Source: JBBWZH01 sp035544115
GTDB taxonomy: Bacteria; Actinomycetota; Actinomycetes; Mycobacteriales; CADCTP01
Assembly: GCA_963714145.1 (NCBI GenBank)
Contig: OY970235.1
Span: 9,548,001 to 9,612,000, forward strand
DNA length: 64,000 bases
Direction: 5' to 3'
Positions within the stretch are counted from its first letter, which is position 1. Each line of letters begins with the position of its first letter. The position numbers were made by a program, and so were the translations under genes. The notes beneath the pieces were generated by a model. That model saw nothing but the letters and a program-made list of their open reading frames with translations, had not been told where the DNA came from and ran no database searches. Below are positions 7,563 through 15,044 of this stretch, piece after piece.

Positions 7563-8780
7563 TCACCGGGTGACCGGCCCCGGGGCGACCTCGGCCTCGA
7601 CGGTGACCCAGTCCGGCAGCGGCGGTGTCCGGATCAGCAGCCCGCGGCCGAACCAGGTCCGGCCGGCATCGTCCACATCGGACGGATCGGCCCGGAAGCC
7701 GGCGGCGATCAGGGCCAGCCGCAGCGGCACGTTCCGCTCGTCCAGCCGGCACGGCACCAGCAGCACGCCGGCGCCGCGCCGGATCGCGGCGCCGGCCAGC
7801 CAGGCCAGCAGCGCCTCGATCACGCCGCGGCCCATCGCCCGGCAGGACATCATCAGCAGCCGCACCGTCCACTCCGCGCCCGGCTCGTGCGCCGGCCCGG
7901 CGTGCACGACCGCGCCGCCGATCAGCCCGTCGTCGCCGAACCGGTCGCGCAGCCGGAGCACGCTGACCTGGTGCTCGGCCGATTCCAGCCAGGCCCGCAG
8001 CTCCGCCTCGGGCACCGCCCGGCGGGCCGAGTTGAACTGGTGCGTCCGCTGCGCCAGCTCGGCCAGCCGGGGCAGGTCGGCCGCGGTGGCCGCGGCGATG
8101 GTCAGCTCGGTCCGGCACCAGCGCAGGAAGTCCGAGGTGGACTGCCCGCGGTCGTGGGCGGCCTGCTGCCGGGCCCGCGCCTGCGCGTAGCTGGCGGCCC
8201 TGGCCCGGGCTTCGGCGGTCACCACCGGCGGGCTCAGCTCCGGCCAGCCCAGCGCGTCCGGCACATCCTCGGGCGAGAGCACCAGCACCTCGGGCAGCGC
8301 CTGCGCCACCTCGGCCCGCTCGTAGGCGTCGTCGTCCACGAACGCGAGCGCGTCCAGGCCCAGCTTCAGCTCGCGGGCCACCCGGCGCAGCGACTCGGAC
8401 TTGCGGCCCCAGCCGTACTGCGGCGCCACGAACGGCGCCGGCCAGTCGGCCAGCCCGGGTAGCACGCCGGCCAGCCCGGCCGGGTTCCGGCTGGCGATGC
8501 TGTGCAGCACGCCGCGGCGGTGCAGTTCGGCCAGCGCGGCCAGCAGCGCCGGCTCGGCCGGCGGCGGCTGCTCCGCCTCCAGCCAGACCCCGGACAGCAG
8601 CGTGTTGTCCAGGTCCCAGACCACGCACTTGACCAGCCGGCCGGGCCGGCCCGGGCCGCCCGGCCCGCCCGGCCCGCCCGGTTCGGGCGGTTCACCCGGC
8701 GGCCGACGGTCGCCCGGCTGCCAGGGCTCGCCGAGCTCGCCGGGTTGGCCGGGCTCGCCGGGCTCGCCGGGCTCAGCCAT
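7563..8780 (-). CDS. FkbH-like HAD-IIIC family enzyme
   Basis: A 405-residue protein. After a 45-residue Gly-Pro-rich collagen-like leader comes a HAD domain with the DLDNTL nucleophile motif, a SIASRN segment, and KSESLRR followed by FVDDDAYERAEV. The C-terminal GNAT-like half carries TELTIAAA, RTHQFN and MMSCRAMGRGV, where the Cys is typical of FkbH. FkbH proteins convert 1,3-bisphosphoglycerate to glyceryl-S-ACP, supplying methoxymalonyl or glyceryl units. An ACP follows on the same strand. The ATG at 8780 overlaps the GNAT stop by 8 nt, which supports the start and hence the unusual leader, although no better start lies before the HAD motif. Product unknown. Confidence 0.85.
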   Translation of the reverse strand: MAEPGEPGEPGQPGELGEPWQPGDRRPPGEPPEPGGPGGPGGPGRPGRLVKCVVWDLDNTLLSGVWLEAEQPPPAEPALLAALAELHRRGVLHSIASRNPAGLAGVLPGLADWPAPFVAPQYGWGRKSESLRRVARELKLGLDALAFVDDDAYERAEVAQALPEVLVLSPEDVPDALGWPELSPPVVTAEARARAASYAQARARQQAAHDRGQSTSDFLRWCRTELTIAAATAADLPRLAELAQRTHQFNSARRAVPEAELRAWLESAEHQVSVLRLRDRFGDDGLIGGAVVHAGPAHEPGAEWTVRLLMMSCRAMGRGVIEALLAWLAGAAIRRGAGVLLVPCRLDERNVPLRLALIAAGFRADPSDVDDAGRTWFGRGLLIRTPPLPDWVTVEAEVAPGPVTR

Positions 8781-9240
8781 CGGCCGGCGGCCGCAGCCGC
8801 ATGGTCAGGTGTACGGCCTCGAACCCGAACTTCCGGTAGAGCGTGCGCATCCCGAGGTTGCCGGCGTGCACCTTGCCGACCAGCTCGGTCATCCCGGCCG
8901 CGGTCGCCGCCTCGAGCACCGCGGCCAGCAGCAGTTCGCCGAGCTCGGCCCGGTCCGGGACGTCCGCCACGGCCAGCGAGCGGAAGTTGCCGTACCGGGC
9001 GCCGGTCAGCGAGTTGGTCCGGCTGGTCAGCCAGGCCCAGCCCAGCGGCGCGACGGCCCCGGCGGCGACCGCGACCAGGGTGATCTCACCGGGCTGGCCG
9101 AGCGCCTTGCCCACCCGCTTGCGGTGCAGCGCCGGGTCCACGATCGCCTCCTCGGCGAACGAGATCCTGGCGATCTCGATCTCGAACTCGGCGATCCGGT
9201 CCAGATCCGGCTCCCCGGCGGTCCGGACGGTGTACGTCAT
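8773..9240 (-). CDS. GNAT family N-acetyltransferase
   Basis: A 155-residue acetyltransferase. Its beta-alpha core includes an extended N-terminal strand (YTVRTAGEPDLDRIAEFE), a central strand with GNFRSLAVADVPDRAELGELLLAAVLE in the acetyl-CoA region, and a C-terminal YRKFGFE motif typical of GNATs. The ATG at 9240 shares an ATGA with the stop of the bpsA-like gene, and its own stop lies inside the start of the FkbH-like gene. The three genes are thus translationally coupled. Because the upstream partner makes branched polyamines, acetylation of a polyamine or of an FkbH-derived product is plausible (inference only); the substrate is not readable from sequence. Confidence 0.85.
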   Translation of the reverse strand: MTYTVRTAGEPDLDRIAEFEIEIARISFAEEAIVDPALHRKRVGKALGQPGEITLVAVAAGAVAPLGWAWLTSRTNSLTGARYGNFRSLAVADVPDRAELGELLLAAVLEAATAAGMTELVGKVHAGNLGMRTLYRKFGFEAVHLTMRLRPPADG

Positions 9241-10706
9241 CGCCGCGGCTTCCGGCGCTGCCGCCCGGCGGGCTGCCGCCCGGCCGGCTGCTGTGCCGCC
9301 GGCTGCCGCCCAGCCGGCCGCTGTCCGGCCGCCGGGTCGGCCGGCCGCCCCGCGGCCGGCTGACCGTCGGCCGGCTGCCCCATGGCCGGCGGTCCGGCGG
9401 CCGGCTGCCCCGCGGCCGGCTGCCCCGCGGCCGGCTGCCCCGCGGCCGGGTGCCCCGTGGCCGGCGGTCCGGCGGCCGGTGGCCCGGCGGCCGGTTCCGG
9501 CCGGGCTGGCTGGCCCGGGGCCGGCTGCCGGGGGAGTGGGCGGAAGACGGTGCCGGCGCAGCTCGGGCAGCCGGCGGCCTGCAGGTCGGCGATCCGGGAC
9601 CAGCGCTGGGCCGGGCCGACCAGATGCACCGCCGCGCAGCCCGCGCACTTGTACGGCCGGGCCTGCCCGGGCCGGGTGTCGGCGGTGTAGAGCGGGCCGG
9701 TGTACTCGCCCTCGATGGCCGGCGCGGCGGCCTCGGTGCTGCGCAGGTGGTAGAGGTGGCTGCTGCCGGCCAGGATGCCGGCGCCCAGGTAGCTGTTGAA
9801 GTTCGGGACCAGCGCCCGCACGGCCAGCCCCATGCCGGCGATCAGCGCCTGGGTGCGCAGCGTCTCGTCCGGCCGGCGGGCGCCGAACGAGAACAGCACG
9901 TGCGCGCCGGTCTCCGGGCGCAGCGCCGACACCGCCCGGGACAGGAACAGCTCCGCACCGGCCACCGTGTACGGCGGATCGGTGCAGACCAGGTCGAACT
10001 CGCCGCGCAGCGCCGGCGGCAGCGGCTGCCGCGCGTCGTGCTCGACGGTGCGCACCGGCACGCCGAACTCGCCGGCCGCGCCGGCGATGAAGGCCAGCAG
10101 TTCGCGATCGACGTCCAGCACGGTCAGCCCGGACACCGCGGCGGACCGGCCGGCCGCGGCGGCATAGGCGGCCACCGCGAGCGAGGTCAGGTCGTCGTCG
10201 CCGAGCACCAGCAGCCGCTTGCCGGTGAGCACGCCGAGCTCGTCCAGCAGCAGCGCCCGGCGCAGCTTGGTTTCCACCGTGCAGTGCGACTGGTCCAGCT
10301 CGACGTCGACCTCCGGGACCGCCTCGGCGAGCCGGTCCAGGGCCGCCGCGACCGGGGCCAGCTCCGCCGGCACCAGCCAGCCGAGGCCGGCGCAGTCCGG
10401 GCAGCGGCCGCGGAACGCCGGCGCCTGGTTGCCCAGCGCGGCCCGGCCGGCCAGCGTCAGCCGCACCGGTTGGCTGCGCTCCAGCACGCCGCGCTGGCGC
10501 AGCTCGTTGCAGACCGCGGCCACCAGCGGCACCGGGATCTCCGCCGCGCGGGCCACCTCCCGCACCGGCACCGGCTCGGCCCGGGCGATCGCCCGCAGCA
10601 CATCCCGGATGCCCGCCCTGCCCTCGGCCAGCCCGACCGCGGCGGCAACCTCGGCGATGGCCGCCTCAAGCGCGAGGCCATGCTCGTCCGCCACCGTCGC
10701 CACCAC
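9237..10706 (-). CDS. bpsA: BpsA-like N4-bis(aminopropyl)spermidine synthase family protein
   Basis: A 489-residue protein matching the branched-chain polyamine synthase family (formerly DUF43). An N-terminal winged-helix segment is followed by a CPDCAGLG metal-type motif. The aminopropyltransferase Rossmann core carries LVLGDDDLTSLAV and CTDPPYT, both hallmark motifs of the family. A second Cys4-type ribbon (CAGCAAVH and CPSCAG) sits at about 380-420. The last 75 residues are a low-complexity tail of AAGQP repeats and basic residues that the family core does not need. The enzyme transfers aminopropyl groups from decarboxylated S-adenosylmethionine to polyamines. The GTG at 10706 lies 6 nt after TAAGCT, giving a likely leaderless start. 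It heads a coupled operon with GNAT and FkbH-like genes. Confidence 0.82.
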   Translation of the reverse strand: MVATVADEHGLALEAAIAEVAAAVGLAEGRAGIRDVLRAIARAEPVPVREVARAAEIPVPLVAAVCNELRQRGVLERSQPVRLTLAGRAALGNQAPAFRGRCPDCAGLGWLVPAELAPVAAALDRLAEAVPEVDVELDQSHCTVETKLRRALLLDELGVLTGKRLLVLGDDDLTSLAVAAYAAAAGRSAAVSGLTVLDVDRELLAFIAGAAGEFGVPVRTVEHDARQPLPPALRGEFDLVCTDPPYTVAGAELFLSRAVSALRPETGAHVLFSFGARRPDETLRTQALIAGMGLAVRALVPNFNSYLGAGILAGSSHLYHLRSTEAAAPAIEGEYTGPLYTADTRPGQARPYKCAGCAAVHLVGPAQRWSRIADLQAAGCPSCAGTVFRPLPRQPAPGQPARPEPAAGPPAAGPPATGHPAAGQPAAGQPAAGQPAAGPPAMGQPADGQPAAGRPADPAAGQRPAGRQPAAQQPAGRQPAGRQRRKPRR

Positions 10707-10712
10707 CTGATC

Positions 10713-10718
10713 AGCTTA
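10713..10718 (-). promoter_or_regulatory. Leaderless -10 element for bpsA-like gene
   Basis: TAAGCT on the minus strand, then 6 nt (GATCAG) and the GTG start, giving the same geometry as other leaderless genes in this window. Confidence 0.55.
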
Positions 10719-10881
10719 CGGCCGCACCGGAATCCACCCGCCCGCCGCCCGGCCTGCCGCCATCCGGCCGTCCCGCTGCCACCCGCCCGTCCCGCCGCTC
10801 CGTCCGGTCAGCCGTTCGGTCCGGCTGCCCGTCGCTCCGCCGGGTCGGTCGGGTTGCCGGCCACCCGGCCGGCGGGGCGGT

Positions 10882-12513
10882 TCAGCCGGCCACCGCCAGT
10901 ACCGGCCGGCCGGCGGCCAGCGCGACCTCGCGGCCGGACCAGCGGCGGCGCAGCCAGCGGTCGTGGCTGGCCGCCACGATCGCCCCGGGCGCCGCCGCGA
11001 GGGCCTCCTCCAGCTCCTCGACCAGGGACAGCGAGAGGTGGTTGGTCGGCTCGTCCAGCAGCAGCACGTGCGGGGTGGCCGCGATCAGCACGGCCAGCGC
11101 CAGCCGGCGGCGCTGCCCGACGGAGAGCTGGCCGACCGGCCGGCTCAGGTCGCGGGGCGCGATCAGGCCCAGCTCGGCCAGCGGCGGCGGGGCCGACCGC
11201 CCGGCCAGCGCGGCGGCGTAGACCTCGACGGCCGGGCGGTCCGGCCGGTCGAACGCGACATCCTGCTCGAGCAGGCCGACCCGCACCCCGCGCCGCCGGT
11301 GTGCGCTGCCGGCGGCCGGCGCCAGCCGCCCGGCCAGCACGGCCAGCAGCGTCGATTTGCCGGCCCCGTTTCCGCCGGTGACCAGCAGCCGGTCGTCGGT
11401 GGCCAGGTCCAGGTGGTCGACCGCGAGCCGGCCCGGCACCCGGACCCGGCGCAACGAGAGCACCGGCCCCTCGCCGGACGCGCCGGCGGTCACCACCCGG
11501 GCCGCGAACCGCAGCGGTGCCGGCGGCTTGCGGACCTGCCGGCGGTCCAGCTCGTCCAGCCGCCGCCGCGCGTTGCGCACCCGGGAGGAGACCGCCTTCT
11601 GCACCAGCTCGCCGTGCCCGTTGTACGCCGCCTTGTCGCCGTCCGGCCAGGGCCGGTTGTGCGCGACCTGGCGGGCGGTCACCGCGACCGCCTGCCGCAG
11701 CCCGGCCAGCTCGTCCTGTTCGTCCTGGTACTGCCGTTCCCAGCGGGCCCGCTCGGCCCGCTTGGCGGTCAGGTAGTCGGTGTACGCGCCGCCGTACCGG
11801 GTGACGCCGCCCCGGGTCGGGTCGAGATCGCAGATTGCCGTACAGACGGCGTCCAGGAACACCCGGTCGTGGCTGGCGGCGACCACCACGCCGGGCAGCC
11901 GGCGCAGGTGCTCCTCGACGAACCCGATCGCCTCGTCGTCCAGGTGGTTGGTCGGCTCGTCCAGCAGCAGCGTCCGCGGTTGCCGCAGCAGCAGCGCGGC
12001 CAGCGCCAGCCGGGACCGCTCGCCCCCGGACAGCGTCACCACCGGGCGGGACCGCTCGATTCGGGCCAGGCCGAGGCCGCCGAGCACCCGCTCGGCGCGG
12101 TGATCGGCGTCCCAGGCCTCGGTCGCCTCGACCTCGGCCAGCGCGTCGCCGTACCGGGCCAGCAGGGCGGCGTCGTCCGGCCGGCGGCGCAGCGACTCGG
12201 CCAGATTCGCCAACCGCCGCTCGGCGCCGCGCACCTCGGCCAGCGCCGCCTCGACCACCGCGCCGACCGGATCGGCGCCGGCGAACGGCGGTTCCTGGTG
12301 CAGCAGGCCGATGTCGGCCGGCCGGGTCACCTCGCCCGCGTCCGGCTGTTCCACCCCGGCCAGCAGTCGCAGCAGGGTGGACTTGCCGACGCCGTTCTCG
12401 CCGACCAGGCCGAGCCGCTGGCCCGGGGACGCGGTCAGCGAGACACCGTCGAGCACCCGGCGGGCGCCGTAGCTCTTGATCAGATCATTGGCGCGGAGGG
12501 ACTGGGCTGACAT
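10882..12513 (-). CDS. ABC-F family ATPase (ribosome-associated)
   Basis: A 543-residue protein with two ABC ATPase domains and no membrane segments, as in ABC-F translation and antibiotic-protection factors. Walker A motifs are GENGVGKST (N domain) and GGNGAGKST (C domain). Signatures are LSGGERSRLAL and LSVGQRRRLAL, and Walker B in both halves ends LLLDEPTNHL. The inter-domain linker is rich in Arg and Gln (about residues 240-310) and contains the charged helix typical of the P-site tRNA-interacting motif. It starts with ATG at 12513 after GGTGGTGAG. The family includes self-resistance proteins to macrolides and lincosamides as well as housekeeping factors, and sequence alone does not decide between them. 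No antibiotic cluster is beside it. Confidence 0.9.
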   Translation of the reverse strand: MSAQSLRANDLIKSYGARRVLDGVSLTASPGQRLGLVGENGVGKSTLLRLLAGVEQPDAGEVTRPADIGLLHQEPPFAGADPVGAVVEAALAEVRGAERRLANLAESLRRRPDDAALLARYGDALAEVEATEAWDADHRAERVLGGLGLARIERSRPVVTLSGGERSRLALAALLLRQPRTLLLDEPTNHLDDEAIGFVEEHLRRLPGVVVAASHDRVFLDAVCTAICDLDPTRGGVTRYGGAYTDYLTAKRAERARWERQYQDEQDELAGLRQAVAVTARQVAHNRPWPDGDKAAYNGHGELVQKAVSSRVRNARRRLDELDRRQVRKPPAPLRFAARVVTAGASGEGPVLSLRRVRVPGRLAVDHLDLATDDRLLVTGGNGAGKSTLLAVLAGRLAPAAGSAHRRRGVRVGLLEQDVAFDRPDRPAVEVYAAALAGRSAPPPLAELGLIAPRDLSRPVGQLSVGQRRRLALAVLIAATPHVLLLDEPTNHLSLSLVEELEEALAAAPGAIVAASHDRWLRRRWSGREVALAAGRPVLAVAG

Positions 12514-12660
12514 TCGCTCACCACCGGAAGGATCACGGTTGGCGACCCGCCGGGCGTACGCCTCGGCCGCGGGTCTGGTCGCGAAGTCAGCTCTCCATGT
12601 CGGGGTCCACGATGCCGGCTCGGGCCCGGGCCGGCAACCGGAAATTTGGCCGACCCGGCT

Positions 12661-13575
12661 TCAGTGCGCCGGCTGCGCGGCCGGCACGTCCCGGCCGAGG
12701 ACCGCGGCGGCGACCGTCCCCGGGGTGGCGTCGAACCGCAGCTCGAACAGGTCGGCCAGCAGTTGCGGGTCGCCGATGGCCAGCGGTGGCCGGGGCGTGG
12801 CGGCCGACTCCGGGTCCGGCCGGAACGTCGGCCGCAGCCCCAGCCGGCCGGCCATCGCCAGCGCCACCGAGCCGACGGTGAGCCCGGTCCCGGAGCACAC
12901 GTTCAAGGTCAGCCCCGGCTGCGGCTCGATCGTGAGCCGGCGCAGCACGGCGGCCACGAAGTCGACCGGGACGAAGTCGTACACCGAGTCCAGCCGCCCG
13001 CAGCGCAGTTCCGGCCGCGGCGTCCGGGCGGCCAGCAGCCGCCGGCGCAGGTCCCCGAGCACGGTCGCGGCCGGCATCCCCGGGCCGACCACGGCGAACG
13101 GGCGCACCACGGTCAGCGGGATGCGCTCCCGGCCGGCCAGCCGCCGGGCCAGCGCCACCTGTGCGGTCTTCGCCCGCGCGTACGGGCTGCCCGGCGCGAC
13201 CGGGCTGCGCTCGGAGATGCGCGCGCCCGCGCCGTACTCCGCCGCCGAGCCGAGCACGATCACGTACGGCCGCAGCTCCTCGTGCGCCGCGGCCAGCAGC
13301 AGGCTGGCGGTGGTGCTCACGTTCGCCGCGTAGGTGGCGGCGGTGGTCGCGGCCCGCCCGCCGGCCAGATGGATCACGGTGGACGGCTCGGCCCAGCGCA
13401 GTACCGCGGCGGCCTCCTCGGCCCGGGTCAGGTCGGCCGGCAGATGGTCGGTGCTGCGGGCCCCGCTCCGGCTGGTGGTCCGGCACGGCAGCACCTCGCG
13501 CAGCGCCGCCGCCACGGCCTGTCCGACATAACCGCTCGCACCGGTGACGAGCACCCGTACCGGAGCGGCTGTCAC
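12661..13575 (-). CDS. NAD-dependent epimerase/dehydratase (extended SDR)
   Basis: A 304-residue extended short-chain dehydrogenase. The N-terminal nucleotide site is VLVTGASGYVG (GxxGxxG, about residues 8-18). The catalytic pair is YARAK at about 131-135, preceded by a Ser in VLGSAAEYG. LNVCSGTG in the C-terminal half is typical of sugar-nucleotide and related epimerases. The GTG start at 13575 has no strong ribosome site. The upstream ABC-F gene lies 147 bp downstream in the same direction, so joint transcription is possible. The substrate is unknown; dTDP- or UDP-sugars are the commonest in the family. Confidence 0.82.
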   Translation of the reverse strand: MTAAPVRVLVTGASGYVGQAVAAALREVLPCRTTSRSGARSTDHLPADLTRAEEAAAVLRWAEPSTVIHLAGGRAATTAATYAANVSTTASLLLAAAHEELRPYVIVLGSAAEYGAGARISERSPVAPGSPYARAKTAQVALARRLAGRERIPLTVVRPFAVVGPGMPAATVLGDLRRRLLAARTPRPELRCGRLDSVYDFVPVDFVAAVLRRLTIEPQPGLTLNVCSGTGLTVGSVALAMAGRLGLRPTFRPDPESAATPRPPLAIGDPQLLADLFELRFDATPGTVAAAVLGRDVPAAQPAH

Positions 13576-14499
13576 CGGCTGCGGCTGCCGTGCGCCGGTG
13601 CTGCCCTCGGCATCGCATCACCCCTCGTCGCACCGCGTCCGGCGCTGCCCCTCGTGTGCACAGCCGCCGTCACGATCGTCATTCGACCAGATGCGACGCG
13701 TGCACGCCGAAGGGTTGCACAAGTACCAGCCACACGATGGGGGGAACCAGGGGTCCATTGCCGTCATCGCCGGACGGGCGGCGAATTGCGCCGAACGGCC
13801 GACAGCCGCCAGCCCGCTCGATGCCGGCCGTCTGGCCGGCCGGTCCGTCTGGCCGGCCGGTCCGTCTGGCCGGCCGGTCCGTCTGGCCGGCCGGGTCCGC
13901 CTGGCTGGCCGGCCGATCCGGCTGGCCGGATCGGCCGATCCAGGCTGGCCGGCCGGTCCGGCGTCCTCGACCTGGAGCTGCTGCTCCGGACGCCGGCCGA
14001 CCGGTGGCACACGGCCGCCAGTCCGTGGCCACCGGCCGACGGCACCCCGGGGCCCCGGTTCGCCGGCCCAGCCTGGCCCGTCAGTCCGGGAGGCGGGTCC
14101 GGCTGGCCGGTTGGGCCTACCGGGCGGACGGTGCGCGGCAGCGCCGGAGGGGAGTCGCCAGCGTTGCCGGGCCGCCTGGTCGTCGGCCGGGTCACGGGGC
14201 TGGGTGCGGCCGCATCGACCAGCCTTCCCCGGCGACCGCAAGCGGCGCCTTTGCGCAGCCTCAAATCGGGGTTAAGCCGGCTCCGCCGGCGATGTCGCCG
14301 ATCGAGGCGGTGCGGTGGCCGTTCCGGGGCACCGGACGGCGCCGGCCGGGTGGCAGATGTGCGCGATCGGGCGCCATTTTTCGGGTTCCGCGAACGCGGC
14401 CGGAGTTCATGCCGCAAGCTGGCAGCGATGATCCGCCCGCCACCGCGCGGGCGGTCACGGACGGCCGCACCGGGAGTGCGGCTATGGGGGGAATGTGCG
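13576..14499. other. 924-bp region without a recognisable gene
   Basis: Long open frames exist on both strands, but their translations are low-complexity Arg/Pro/Gly sequence with no family resemblance. The region holds a 17-bp tandem repeat (13830-13898), further GGCCGG-rich imperfect copies to about 13960, and a hairpin at 14433-14454 (CCGCCCGC and GCGGGCGG arms). The stretch 13650-13760 is less GC-rich and may hold the minus-strand promoter of the SDR gene, but I cannot fix its boxes. Confidence 0.5.
13830..13898. repeat. 17-bp tandem repeat, four units
   Basis: Four head-to-tail copies of GTCTGGCCGGCCGGTCC, the last with one extra G, followed by degenerate GGCCGG-containing copies. Confidence 0.85.
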
Positions 14500-14610
14500 A
14501 TGTGGGCTGCGCCGTCGTGTTCGCGCTGCGCGCGCCGAGTCGAGCCGTCCACTGTGGACGAACGCCCCGCTTCCGACGGTTGCCAGCCGCATTCGGGCAC
14601 CGTCCACTAG
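14500..14610 (+). CDS. Candidate 36-residue CxxC/CxxH mini-protein
   Basis: This small frame is supported by three signs. A GGGGGGA ribosome site lies 8 nt before the ATG. There are four potential zinc ligands, with C7 and C10 in CSRC and C28 and H31 in CQPH. A perfect 15-bp hairpin terminator begins 4 nt after the TAG stop. The spacing CxxC-17-CxxH resembles a minimal zinc knuckle, but I recognise no family. It overlaps longer low-complexity frames that I judge not to be coding. A palindromic 13-mer (14547-14559) lies inside the gene. If it is real, regulation and partners are unknown; the alternative is an untranslated transcript ending at the terminator. Confidence 0.4.
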   Translation: MWAAPSCSRCARRVEPSTVDERPASDGCQPHSGTVH

Positions 14611-14613
14611 GCA

Positions 14614-14649
14614 GCCGCGCCCGCCGACCCGGCTGTCGGCGGGCGCGGC
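14614..14649. terminator. Perfect 15-bp hairpin terminator
   Basis: Arms GCCGCGCCCGCCGAC and GTCGGCGGGCGCGGC are perfectly complementary around a 6-nt loop, placed 4 nt after the stop of the 36-codon frame. No T-run follows, as in many actinobacterial terminators. Confidence 0.75.
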
Positions 14650-14687
14650 CTGAAGCAGCGGCCGGGTAACCGGCCGGCCGGCCTGGA

Positions 14688-14717
14688 TTGCCCGGACGGC
14701 CAGGGCAGTTTGATACT
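14688..14717 (+). promoter_or_regulatory. Sigma-70-type promoter candidate
   Basis: TTGCCC (14688-14693), an 18-nt spacer, and GATACT (14712-14717) lie upstream of the 66-residue gene that starts at 14761, which has GAGGAGG just before its ATG. Confidence 0.5.
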
Positions 14718-14760
14718 GGGCCGCCGGGACCGCACCATTGAGCCAGCCGAGGAGGTCGCC

Positions 14761-14961
14761 ATGTCCGAGCCAGCGGAGTCCCGCGAGCGGTTCACCGACG
14801 AGGAAGCGGCGTTCCTGCGGAACGCCCGGTTCGGCGCGCTGCCGGCCCGGGTCCGGCCGGACGACTGGGTCGAGATGACCGAGACCGACCCGCCGGCGCG
14901 TGACCTGATCCTGTCGGAGTTCGAGCGGATGGCCCAGGTCGTCCGCTACGCCGGGGGCTGA
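14761..14961 (+). CDS. Small conserved actinobacterial hypothetical protein
   Basis: A 66-residue soluble acidic protein starting at an ATG with a strong GAGGAGG ribosome site. The sequence contains RFTDEEAAFLRNARFGALP and a central VRPDDWVEMTET segment. I remember similar short proteins in other actinomycetes annotated only as hypothetical, but cannot name a family. It has no cysteines, signal peptide or membrane helix, and is predicted mostly helical at both ends. It stands alone between a hairpin terminator and the aminotransferase gene 83 bp downstream; the latter has its own ribosome site. No function is proposed. Confidence 0.75.
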   Translation: MSEPAESRERFTDEEAAFLRNARFGALPARVRPDDWVEMTETDPPARDLILSEFERMAQVVRYAGG

Positions 14962-15044
14962 CCCACCCGCGGCCGGCCGGTCCCGGGCCGTCCCGGATGA
15001 TTCCCTGGACGGCGCGTGCCGGCGGTTCACAGGAGGGCTGGCTG

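Noticed and set aside
14547..14559. Replication origin or DnaA-box cluster
   Set aside because: Only isolated GTCCACA-like sequences occur, scattered over 24 kb and mostly within genes; no dnaA or dnaN is present.
12646..14610. 654-codon plus-strand frame across the SDR gene and the following gap
   Set aside because: Overlaps a clear minus-strand SDR and reads through tandem repeats; only its last 37 codons, from 14500, have independent support.
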